Below, piece after piece: positions 57,691-64,000 of a stretch of 64,000 nucleotides of DNA. Numbering within the stretch: position 1 is the stretch's first letter; the number at the start of each line of letters is the position of its first letter. A model generated the notes under the pieces. It worked only from the letters and a program-made list of their open reading frames with translations. It had not been told where the DNA came from and searched no databases. Source of the stretch: Candidatus Promineofilum glycogenicum (GTDB taxonomy: Bacteria > Chloroflexota > Anaerolineae > Promineifilales > Promineifilaceae); assembly GCA_016707605.1 (NCBI GenBank), contig JADJHJ010000013.1, positions 124,001 to 188,000 on the forward strand, read 5' to 3'. The position numbers were made by a program, and so were the translations under genes.

Positions 57691-58591
57691 TTTCTAACTG
57701 TTCTCTACCTACTGCTTCTGTTGCTCCCGGCGCGGCCGTTCGTCGCCTGCCAGCTCGACTTCTACGCCGAGACCAGCCGCCTGGCGCGGGCGATGGGCGA
57801 CATCGGCGGGGCGGCTCCAGCGGGAGAAGAGATCGTTTTCGTCAACGCCCCCTTCTTCTTTAGCTCCACCGCCGCCCGCCCCGACGGCTGCCCTAACCCC
57901 TACCCGTGGACGCCCACCGGCGGCATCCTCATCCCGCCCTACGCCCAGGCGCGTGACTTCGTGCGCTTCAACGGCGGGCCGGATCGCGCCGCAACGGGGG
58001 TCAGCTTTCCCGGCTACGCCCCCGGCTGGCGGACGTTCGGGCCGGAGATCAGTGGCGGCGCGTTGCGGGCGGCCGTGGCCGAGAGCGCGGTTCACGTCTT
58101 TGACCTGGGCCGCGGCGGCTTCACCGACCTGTCGGCCGCCTGGCGGCCGGGCGAGGCCAGCAGCGGTGCGGCGTGGGCGACGTTCGGCGAAGCGCTGGCG
58201 CTGGTTGGCGGTGCGGCCGTGGCCACGGGCGACAGCGCCCACGTGCAACTCGATTGGCGGGTGGTGGCCCGACCGGCGTTCCTGCCGGCGGTGTTCGTCC
58301 ACGTCTACGACTTTGCCGGGGCGCTGGTGGCCCAGAGCGACGGGCCGCCGGCTGCTGGTCTGGCCCCTGTTGAATTGTGGCAGCCGGGCGATGGCCTGTC
58401 GGATACGCGGGTGATCGATCTGAGTGGCCTGCCGCCGGGCGAGTACACGATCGCTGCCGGCGTCTATAACCCGGCCGACGGCGCGCGCCTGCCGGCCGAG
58501 CGCGACGGGCAACGTCTGACCGACGACGTGGTTCCGCTCGGTTCGTTCGTAAGATAACGCCAGACAGAGGCGAAATAGCTGCTAACCTTCC

Positions 58592-58717
58592 GCTCACGTC
58601 TAGCTCACATGTAATTTAGGAAACGAGACTATACTCCTAAATGAAGTCGCCAAGAATGCATACAGCCCCGGTTCCCCCTCCTGGCCGGGGCTGTATGCGT
58701 TTCTGGGGACTTTTTTT
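58592..58717 (+). ncRNA. Candidate small RNA unit: direct repeats, -10 box, strong hairpin, U-tract
   Basis: GCTCAC repeats with 11-base period (58592-58602 and 58603-58613) lie just upstream of TATACT (58630-58635). Nothing is coded downstream. A 14-bp perfect stem (58658-58671 with 58685-58698, 13-base loop) follows, then TTTTTTT (58711-58717) 12 bases later. TTTAGG and CCTAAA (about 58616-58641) also face each other. A ~75-base transcript would result. The U-tract is further from the stem than in a textbook terminator, so this is tentative. It could instead only be the terminator of the upstream gene. Confidence 0.4.
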
Positions 58718-58779
58718 GTTGTAGCACAGGATTCTTATCCTGTGGCAGCGCACAGGATAAGAATCCTGTGCTACAGGCG
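58718..58779. repeat. Inverted pair of CACAGGATTCTTATCCTGTG palindromes
   Basis: TGTAGCACAGGATTCTTATCCTGTGG followed by GCGCACAGGATAAGAATCCTGTGCTACA. Single relatives occur near 11985 and 31865. It fills the gap before the convergent permease gene. Confidence 0.8.
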
Positions 58780-61197
58780 TCAGGCGTAGGCCAGGCTTTC
58801 GCGGACGCTGATGCGGCTGGCGGCGTGGGCGGGGATGAGCGAGGCCAGGAAGGCGATGGCCAGCACGGCCAGCAGCCAGATGAAGACGGCCGTGGTGTTG
58901 AAGGCGAAGTCGAGGCTGGTCTGGAAGATCGTCTGCCCCAGCAGGGCCGAGATGGGCCGGGCGACGACGTAGGCCAGCGGCACAGCCACCAGCCAGCTCA
59001 TCAACCCCTGCAAGACCCCCTCCAGCACGAACATGGTCATGATGACCGGCGACGTGCCGCCGATGGAGCGCAGCACGCCGATCTCCCGCGTGCGCTCGAC
59101 GACGCTGATCGACAGCGACCCCATCAGCCCGATGCCGCCGACGACGCCCATGACCATCGCCACGCTGAACAACATCTGGTTGACGATGCTGAAGGTGTTG
59201 AAGGCGTAGACGCGATCCTGGGCGTTGGTGCGGCTGAAGAAGGGGCTGACCTCCATGTTGTAGCTCTTCAGATAGCGGTCAAGGCCCAGCATCAGCGCCT
59301 CGGCCCCGGCGGCGCTGTCGTCCACGGCGCGGATGACGACCTGGTTGGCGCGGTTGGCGCGGCGGGTCACCTCGACCACGGCCGACGCCGGGGCGTAGAC
59401 CGGGTCGGTGGAGAAGACGTCGGGCGAGATGGCCTGATAGGTGCCGATGACCTCGAAGTCGGCCGCGCCCAGATCGCCCAGGTCGACGGTGATGGTGTCG
59501 CCCACGGCCAGGTCGTTGAACTCGGCCGTCTCGCGGCTGATGACGGCCACGCGGCCGGTGTCGCCGGCGGCCAGCCAGCGGCCGGTGATGATGAGCGGCT
59601 GGTAGTAGTCGCTACCAACGGGTATGCCGAATAGCTCCGCCCCCAACCCGCCGGTGTCCTCCATCTCCTCCCCCTCGCGCAGCACCGTGCCGCTGACCGA
59701 GTACCACGGTTCGGCCGATTCCACGCCGGGGAAGCGCGCCAGTAGGTCGGCCAGGCGGTCGGAGCGGTGGGCCTCGAAGAAGAAGAGGCGCAGGTCGTAC
59801 TGCCGCCGGTCGAGTTCCGTGTCCAGGGTGTGGGTCATGGACGAAGATAGGGTCAGCACCATCAGGAACATCGTCCCGGCCAGGATGAGGACGAGTTGGG
59901 TCAGCAGCAGCCGCCCCTTGCGGCGAAACATGTTGCCCAGAGCGATGGTATAGGGCGAGGGCAGGACGCGCTCGGCCAGCCGCTCGATGCCCCGGTCGAG
60001 GCGCGACGAGCCGAAGTCGCCGCCCAGGCCGTAGGTCGCCAGCGCCTCGCGCACGGAGATGGCCGCGCCGCGCATGACCGGCCACAGCGCCGCCAGCAGC
60101 GGAGCCAGGATGGCCGCCAGCGCTTGCCAGACGACGGCCCGTGTGGAGACGCGGAAGACGTCGTAGTCGATGTTGAACAGCATCAGCAGTTGGCGCGTCG
60201 TCAGGAAGGCCATGAGCATTCCCGCCGGCAGGGCCACCAGCAACGCCAGCAGGCCGAAGATGAGCACCCCTACCAGGTAGACGCGGGCCACGACGCGCGT
60301 CGTGCCGCCCAGCGCTTTGATGACGCCGATCTGATCCGTCTGCTGGGTGATCAGCGCCGTGGTGGTGTTGATGACGATGACCACGCTGGTCAGCAGCGAG
60401 ACGACGGCCAGGATTTGCAGCACGATGGTGATGCCCAGCACCGTGTCGTAGCCCCAGTGCTTGTCCGGCTCCTGGTAGAGCACCAGACTGACGCCGACGT
60501 CCTGCTGGGCCAACTCCTCTTTGATGGCCGCGGCCCGGTCGCGGGCGAACGCCTCGCTGTAGGGTTCCACCTGGACGAGCAACTGAATAAACTGCCCCTC
60601 CGGGAAGCCGAAGCGGGCCATCATCGACTGGTCGACGAAGAAGTAGGCGTTGCCGCCGAACTGGGGCGGGGGGACGAACGGGTGGCGGATGAGACCGGCG
60701 ACGGGGAAGGCGCGGTCGGTGCCCTCGACCTCGAAGATGATCTCGTCGCCCATCGCGATGCCGTAGGCGCTGCTGGTGATGCGCTCGACGGCGATGTTCT
60801 TGTCACTGGGCCATTGGCCGGCCTTCAGTTCCAACCGGTCGAACGTCTGATTGGCGAAGTCGTCGCGGGCGACAATCGTCGCCGCCTGCCACGTCGCCTG
60901 GTCGGGGTCGGTCTTATAGCGGACGGTGGCGATGTTGAGCGGCTCGACGCCGACGACGCCGGGGATGTCGGTCAGGGCGGTGGCCGTCGCGCGGTCAATC
61001 GGCCGGCGCAGGATGATGTTGAGGTGCGACGGGTTGACGGACTGGTGGGCCGCGTTCATGCCCGACAACATCTGGTCGGCCAGGCCGAACATCGCGCCGA
61101 TGGCGAAGACGCCGGCGGCAATGCTGAGCACCGCCAGGAGCGTGCGCGCCTTGCGATGCCAGAGGTCGAAGCGGACTTTGTCCCACAGAACGCCCAT
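58780..61197 (-). CDS. ABC transporter permease with two FtsX domains
   Basis: An 805-aa membrane protein with duplicated MacB-periplasmic/FtsX units. The N-terminal helix (ARTLLAVLSIAAGVFAIGAM) is followed by an extracytoplasmic domain and an FtsX domain (VVIVINTTTALITQQTDQIGVIKALGG). The second half repeats this, starting at MFRRKGRLLLTQLVLILAGT and ending with SISVVERTREIGVLRSIGG and the SVRESLAYA tail. With the ATPase just upstream it forms a complete MacB/LolCDE-like mechanotransmission transporter, likely handling lipoproteins, peptides or lipids. ATG 61197 lies 30 bases after the ATPase stop. Confidence 0.9.
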   Translation of the reverse strand: MGVLWDKVRFDLWHRKARTLLAVLSIAAGVFAIGAMFGLADQMLSGMNAAHQSVNPSHLNIILRRPIDRATATALTDIPGVVGVEPLNIATVRYKTDPDQATWQAATIVARDDFANQTFDRLELKAGQWPSDKNIAVERITSSAYGIAMGDEIIFEVEGTDRAFPVAGLIRHPFVPPPQFGGNAYFFVDQSMMARFGFPEGQFIQLLVQVEPYSEAFARDRAAAIKEELAQQDVGVSLVLYQEPDKHWGYDTVLGITIVLQILAVVSLLTSVVIVINTTTALITQQTDQIGVIKALGGTTRVVARVYLVGVLIFGLLALLVALPAGMLMAFLTTRQLLMLFNIDYDVFRVSTRAVVWQALAAILAPLLAALWPVMRGAAISVREALATYGLGGDFGSSRLDRGIERLAERVLPSPYTIALGNMFRRKGRLLLTQLVLILAGTMFLMVLTLSSSMTHTLDTELDRRQYDLRLFFFEAHRSDRLADLLARFPGVESAEPWYSVSGTVLREGEEMEDTGGLGAELFGIPVGSDYYQPLIITGRWLAAGDTGRVAVISRETAEFNDLAVGDTITVDLGDLGAADFEVIGTYQAISPDVFSTDPVYAPASAVVEVTRRANRANQVVIRAVDDSAAGAEALMLGLDRYLKSYNMEVSPFFSRTNAQDRVYAFNTFSIVNQMLFSVAMVMGVVGGIGLMGSLSISVVERTREIGVLRSIGGTSPVIMTMFVLEGVLQGLMSWLVAVPLAYVVARPISALLGQTIFQTSLDFAFNTTAVFIWLLAVLAIAFLASLIPAHAASRISVRESLAYA

Positions 61198-61201
61198 GGT
61201 T

Positions 61202-61283
61202 AGTTGCCAGTTATCAGTTATCAGTTGTCAATGTGCTGACCTACTGAAACTGACTGAACTGATGTTTACTGACTGGCAACTAT
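61202..61283. repeat. CAGTTATCAGTT / GACTGAACTGA phrase repeats across the ATPase end
   Basis: Units AGTTGCCAGTTATCAGTTATCAGTT and complementary ACTGACTGGCAACT enclose ACTGAAACTGACTGAACTG. The last ~18 codons of the ATPase gene (LIASDSCQSVNISSVSFSRSAH region) are formed by it. Similar CAGTATTCAGTAGGTCAGT phrases lie near 12670-12720 and 62795-62825. Confidence 0.65.
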
Positions 61284-61980
61284 CTGAAGCGATCAGCCCA
61301 TCGCGAATCTCGATGACGCGCGAGCCGCGGGCGGCCAGGGTGCGGCTGTGGGTGACCATGACCATCGTCTTGCCCGCGGCGACCAGTTTTAGGAAGAGTT
61401 GGAAGACGTCTTCGGCCGTGGTCGAGTCGAGGTTGCCCGTCGGCTCGTCGGCCACCAGCAGCGGCGGGTCGTTGGCCAGCGCGCGGGCGATGGCCGCTCG
61501 CTGCTGCTGGCCGCCGGAGACCTGGCTGGGCAGCTTGTGGGCCTGGTCGGCCAGCCCGACCGTGTCCAGCAGGGCCATGGCCCGCGCCTGCCGTTCGCGC
61601 CGCGGCGTCTTCTTGACCAGATCCATCGGCAGCATGACGTTCTTGACCAGGCTGAGCGCCGGCAGCAGTTGGAAGAACTGGAAGATGATGCCCAGATGCT
61701 CGCCGCGCCAGACGGCCAGCTCGTTCTCGCTCATGGTATGCACCGACTGGCCGGTGACGATGACCTGCCCCTCGCTGGGGTGGTCGATGCCGGTCATCAT
61801 GTTGAGCAGCGTCGACTTGCCGTTGCCCGACGGGCCGACAATGGCCACGAACTCGCCGGGCATAATGTCGAGCGAAATACCCTTCAGGATGGTCACGTCA
61901 CCGTCGCCGACGTGGAAGCGCTTAACCACGTCCTTGACCTGGACGATGGGCGATGATGATTGGCCGTTGCCGTTCCACAT
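61228..61980 (-). CDS. ABC transporter ATP-binding protein (MacB/LolD type)
   Basis: A 250-aa ATPase. Walker A is VGPSGNGKSTLLNMM, the Q-loop IIFQFFQLLPALS is of the LolD/MacB kind, the signature is VSGGQQQRAAIARAL, Walker B is LLVADEPTGNLD, and the switch His is in VTHSRTL. It energises the FtsX-type permease encoded just downstream. The C-terminus after VIEIRDG is repeat-derived. ATG 61980 gives an N-terminal NGQSSSPIVQVKDVVKRF start, a normal length. Confidence 0.9.
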   Translation of the reverse strand: MWNGNGQSSSPIVQVKDVVKRFHVGDGDVTILKGISLDIMPGEFVAIVGPSGNGKSTLLNMMTGIDHPSEGQVIVTGQSVHTMSENELAVWRGEHLGIIFQFFQLLPALSLVKNVMLPMDLVKKTPRRERQARAMALLDTVGLADQAHKLPSQVSGGQQQRAAIARALANDPPLLVADEPTGNLDSTTAEDVFQLFLKLVAAGKTMVMVTHSRTLAARGSRVIEIRDGLIASDSCQSVNISSVSFSRSAH

Positions 61981-62045
61981 AACCGGACAGTTTAGCGCGA
62001 TTCGTGCGAAAAATCACAAAGTCTATCGCTGGGAGGGTTTTTCTC

Positions 62046-62078
62046 TCCTCTGCTCCCCTGCTCCCCCGCTCCCCTGCG
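62046..62078. repeat. CTCCCCTGCTCCCCC-type repeat fragment
   Basis: Half of the GGGGAGCAGGGG hairpin family, without a facing arm. It lies upstream of the EAD promoter. Confidence 0.6.
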
Positions 62079-62085
62079 CTTTTAC

Positions 62086-62114
62086 TTGAACCTCTCTAAT
62101 TCCTAAGCTATCAT
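62086..62114 (+). promoter_or_regulatory. Promoter of the EAD locus
   Basis: TTGAAC (62086-62091) and TATCAT (62109-62114) with 17-base spacing, about 45 bases before the ATG at 62159. No symmetric operator is seen. Confidence 0.55.
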
Positions 62115-62158
62115 TCGCCACACACAAGCAGTACCCAGTCGAGCGTGGAGAGTGCCCA

Positions 62159-62785
62159 ATGGCCGCTGTGTCCAATGATCTACTGATCGAGTTGCGCAAC
62201 ATCTTTCGCGAGCGGTTCAGTCTGAGCGACCTGGCCGATCTGTGTCAGGAGTTGGGGATCGACATCGAAAACCTGCCCGGCACGAGCCGTAACGAGAAGG
62301 CGCGCGAGCTGGCCACCTTTCTGGGGCGGCGCGACATGGTCGGCAAGTTGGCCACCGTGGGGCCGAAGACCTTCCCCGATGTGGCCTGGCTGGAGATTCT
62401 GGGGCGCTACGGCTATGCGCCACCGGCCGCGGCCGGCGATGGTGGCCAGACGGCCGCGCCGCCGACGCAAGTGACCGTAGACGATTTACGCCTGCTCGTG
62501 CCCGTTCTGGCCACCTACTCCGAGTTCACCACCCCCGGCAGCCGGCGCGATATGCTGGCCATCGCCGGGGTGTTGCCCTACCTCGACGTAGACCTTTCCG
62601 GCTCAACACGCCAGGTGGCCAACGCCGTCCTGTTGCGCCTCAACGAACGGGGGGCCATTGCCCCTGGCGACGTGGCCTTGGGCCGCCTCTTGCACTATAT
62701 GCTGGGCGACGATACGCTGCCGCAAACCAGCCGCGACGCCATTTCCGGGATCGTCACACGCTATCAATTAGGGGTTGGGGGGTAG
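62159..62785 (+). CDS. Tandem effector-associated-domain (EAD) adaptor protein
   Basis: A 208-aa cytosolic adaptor with two small helical domains and no enzyme domain. Residues ~5-70 (LLIELRNIFRERFSLSDLAD, LCQELGIDIENLPG, EKARELATFLGRR) match the EAD7-like group, which has LC-x2-LGID-x-ENLPG and KARELV as hallmarks. A Pro/Ala linker (~85-100) follows. Residues ~103-205 (LRLLVPVLATYSEFTTPGSR, RDMLAIAGVLPYL, ALGRLLHYMLGDD, IVTRYQLG) form a second EAD that aligns with the N-terminus of the next protein (see findings). EADs are death-domain-like adaptors linking sensors and effectors in bacterial conflict systems. It has a promoter of its own and lies 107 bases before the protease gene. Confidence 0.7.
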   Translation: MAAVSNDLLIELRNIFRERFSLSDLADLCQELGIDIENLPGTSRNEKARELATFLGRRDMVGKLATVGPKTFPDVAWLEILGRYGYAPPAAAGDGGQTAAPPTQVTVDDLRLLVPVLATYSEFTTPGSRRDMLAIAGVLPYLDVDLSGSTRQVANAVLLRLNERGAIAPGDVALGRLLHYMLGDDTLPQTSRDAISGIVTRYQLGVGG

Positions 62786-62892
62786 GGAGAAGTGGTCAGT
62801 ATTCAGTAGGTCAGTAGGTCAGTGTTTGGTCGCACTCTAAACTCGTATCTCTTAACTCGTCACTCGTCGTTCGTCACTAGACAGGAGGGAAC
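62786..62892. repeat. CAGTATTCAGTAGGTCAGT phrase repeat plus ribosome site
   Basis: Tandem GGTCAGTAGGTCAGT (about 62805-62822), then AACTCGTCACTCGTCGTTCGTCAC units. AGGAGG at 62883-62888 is the ribosome site of the protease gene. No terminator is seen, so transcription from the EAD adaptor can pass. Confidence 0.6.
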
Positions 62893-64000
62893 ATGGCCGA
62901 TCAGTTTCTAAGCTTGACCGACCGCCAGCAGTTGGCGAAGACGCTATCCAACGTCTATGACCTGAAGATGGGGCCGGCGGCGCGGGCCGCGTTTCTGGAG
63001 ACGGCCGGGCTGGGCCGCTTCGTGCCGGCGGTCAATCTGGCCGCCGAAGCGCCGCGCACCCTGGCCGCCGAACTCGTCACCAAACTGGAGCCGTTCGGCA
63101 TGTTGCCGGCCATCCCCAGCCAGCCGCAGTATCATGCCCTGGGCGCGCTGGTCGACTACGTGCGCCAGTTGAGCGACACCCCCGCCACCGACGCCCGCCT
63201 GATGGCCGAGATGATGGTCAGGTACCAGCTCATCGCCGACCCGCTCTACCTGGATCGGCTGAAGTCGGAGTACCAGCTCGACGTGCAGCCGGTGCGCCAG
63301 ACCGACCCGGCCCTCTCGCCGCCGACCGACCCGCCGGCCCCGGCCGACGAACCGGCGTTTGAGCCGGTGGTGGGCGACCAGTCGGAGCTGGAACTCATCG
63401 TCAACTCCGAAGACAACTTCATCGACATCGACATGCTGGCCGGGGCGATCTACACCGCCCAGGCTGTCGGTCGGATTGAGTTGCCCAAGGGACGCGCCCA
63501 CGGCACCGGCTTCTTGATCGGCCCCGACCTGATGCTGACCAACTACCACGTCTTCAAGAACAAGGACGTACTGACCTCGGCCGTGGTGCGCTTTGACTAC
63601 CACGCCAACGCCGACGGGGCGATCACCAAGGGGCGCGTCTTCGAGTTCCAGCCCGACTTCTACGTCGGCAGCCCGGACAAGGAGCTTGACTTCGCCCTGG
63701 TCAAGATCAAGGGCGAACCGCTGGCCGACCGCAAGTTGCAGCCGGGCGACGAAGACCTGGGCTATCTGGAGCTGTTGCGGCGCGGGCGGCACCGCGGCTA
63801 TCTGCTGCTGGCCCCGCGCGAGATCGTCGAGCACGAGCGCGTTAACATCATCCAGCACCCCAACGGCAACCCGCAGAAGGTGGTGCTGACGCAGAACTAC
63901 GTGCTGGCCAACATGTCGGCCGACCGCGTGCACTACCTGGCCGACACACTGCCCGGCTCATCCGGCTCGCCGGTGCTCAACCGCTACTGGGAGGTCATCG
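62893..64000 (+). CDS. EAD-trypsin-like serine protease, 3' truncated by window edge
   Basis: At least 369 residues; the frame is still open at base 64000. Residues ~5-115 form an EAD (LSLTDRQQLAKTLSNVYDL, RAAFLETAGLGRFV, YHALGALVDYVRQL, MVRYQLI) like that of the adaptor just upstream. A Pro-rich linker (~130-150) follows, then a trypsin-fold protease: His219 in LMLTNYHVFKN, Asp266 in DKELDFALVKIK, and Ser357 in LPGSSGSPVLN, the standard His-Asp-Ser order. HGTGFLIG precedes the His as in HtrA-like enzymes, but there is no PDZ domain or signal peptide in view, so it is cytosolic. Known relatives sit with MoxR/vWA or STAND NTPase genes in conflict systems; such genes would be expected beyond the edge. 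Confidence 0.85.
   Translation, partial: MADQFLSLTDRQQLAKTLSNVYDLKMGPAARAAFLETAGLGRFVPAVNLAAEAPRTLAAELVTKLEPFGMLPAIPSQPQYHALGALVDYVRQLSDTPATDARLMAEMMVRYQLIADPLYLDRLKSEYQLDVQPVRQTDPALSPPTDPPAPADEPAFEPVVGDQSELELIVNSEDNFIDIDMLAGAIYTAQAVGRIELPKGRAHGTGFLIGPDLMLTNYHVFKNKDVLTSAVVRFDYHANADGAITKGRVFEFQPDFYVGSPDKELDFALVKIKGEPLADRKLQPGDEDLGYLELLRRGRHRGYLLLAPREIVEHERVNIIQHPNGNPQKVVLTQNYVLANMSADRVHYLADTLPGSSGSPVLNRYWEVI

Larger units (their letters stand above)
56534..58557 (+). pseudogene. GT-C-like membrane glycosyltransferase invaded by two palindromic repeats
   Basis: A polytopic membrane protein with a C-terminal soluble beta domain. The start is uncertain; GTG 56534 gives QAALVAVLSFWLYRSALPL, then the acidic first loop YFNDDPTGHFAWMEG typical of GT-C enzymes. 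A palindrome of the GGCCAGG family at 57011-57084 interrupts the gene after LLLYQ and shifts the frame. The protein resumes with FFLALLTHENGLLALPALV, LWLAIPKNSAQG and more membrane helices. A second copy at 57608-57690 is read through in frame between ALGAARLVAG and FLTVLYLLLLLLP. The tail (~57780-58557) is an extracellular beta domain (VHVQLDWRVV-like). Removing the first insert would restore one frame, so the gene was probably intact before insertion. Confidence 0.65.

Noticed and set aside
1..64000. tRNA, rRNA, tmRNA or RNase P RNA genes
   Set aside because: No TTCGAATCC-type T-loop within a cloverleaf context and no conserved rRNA blocks were seen in the intergenic stretches.

Overview
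The window is about 64 kb of very GC-rich, gene-dense bacterial chromosome. Gene content (HisKA_3-type kinase, LysM/Pro-Thr surface protein, RfbH, MFE-2-like bifunctional enzyme, plant-type ATP-PFK, HAAS/PadR pair, EAD/trypsin pair) together with many interspersed palindromic phrase repeats suggests a Chloroflexota genome of the Anaerolineae/Ardenticatenia type. This is inference from style and content; no rRNA or tRNA gene was seen to confirm it.

Layout: (a) 1-5.5 kb holds the end of a histidine kinase, a GT-C mannosyltransferase-like membrane protein, a GAF/HATPase sensor without a visible phospho-acceptor, and a LysM protein with a Pro-Thr tail. (b) 5.6-11.1 kb holds rfbH, a family-2 glycosyltransferase, adenosine kinase plus S-adenosylhomocysteine hydrolase (an SAH recycling pair) and a PAP2-like membrane protein. 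(c) 11.2-20.2 kb holds a nucleotidyltransferase, a frameshifted isoprenylcysteine-methyltransferase-like gene, an ABC exporter, a DsrE-like protein, the toxin-antitoxin modules TumE-TumA and HigB-HigA, a radical SAM protein and a frameshifted di-haem cytochrome c peroxidase. (d) 20.3-33.5 kb holds small accessory enzymes (cupins, hotdog thioesterase, PadR/HAAS, quinone oxidoreductase, alpha/beta hydrolase, ATP-grasp, DUF1801, EamA, APH kinase, EEP nuclease/phosphatase, flavodoxin, TetR). (e) 30-38.2 kb holds two paralogous beta-helix carbohydrate-binding surface proteins that share an upstream regulatory element, with an aldo-keto reductase between them and an FG-GAP repeat protein after them. 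(f) 38.3-53.9 kb is mostly minus strand: MFE-2-like SDR/hydratase, MazG, amidase, phosphofructokinase, CaiB/BaiF CoA-transferase plus acyl-CoA dehydrogenase, thioesterase, MBL hydrolase, PEP carboxylase and a NUDIX protein, i.e. acyl-CoA and central carbon metabolism. (g) 54-62 kb holds a bactofilin-like membrane protein, an alpha/beta hydrolase, a repeat-invaded membrane glycosyltransferase and a MacB-type ABC transporter. (h) 62.1 kb to the edge begins a probable conflict or immune locus: an effector-associated-domain (EAD) adaptor followed by an EAD-trypsin protease.

The most notable observations are these. The EAD adaptor and the protease share a homologous domain. One GxxExxY (PD-(D/E)XK-like) gene is framed by a perfect 30-bp inverted repeat, and a second is fused in frame to a NUDIX gene through a repeat of another interspersed family, so these look like small mobile cassettes. 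Palindromic repeats have entered coding sequence. A 45-nt element is shared by the two carbohydrate-binding paralogues. Five genes carry a net single-base frameshift, which suggests either assembly indels or recent decay. No CRISPR array, rRNA, tRNA or canonical IS transposase was recognised.
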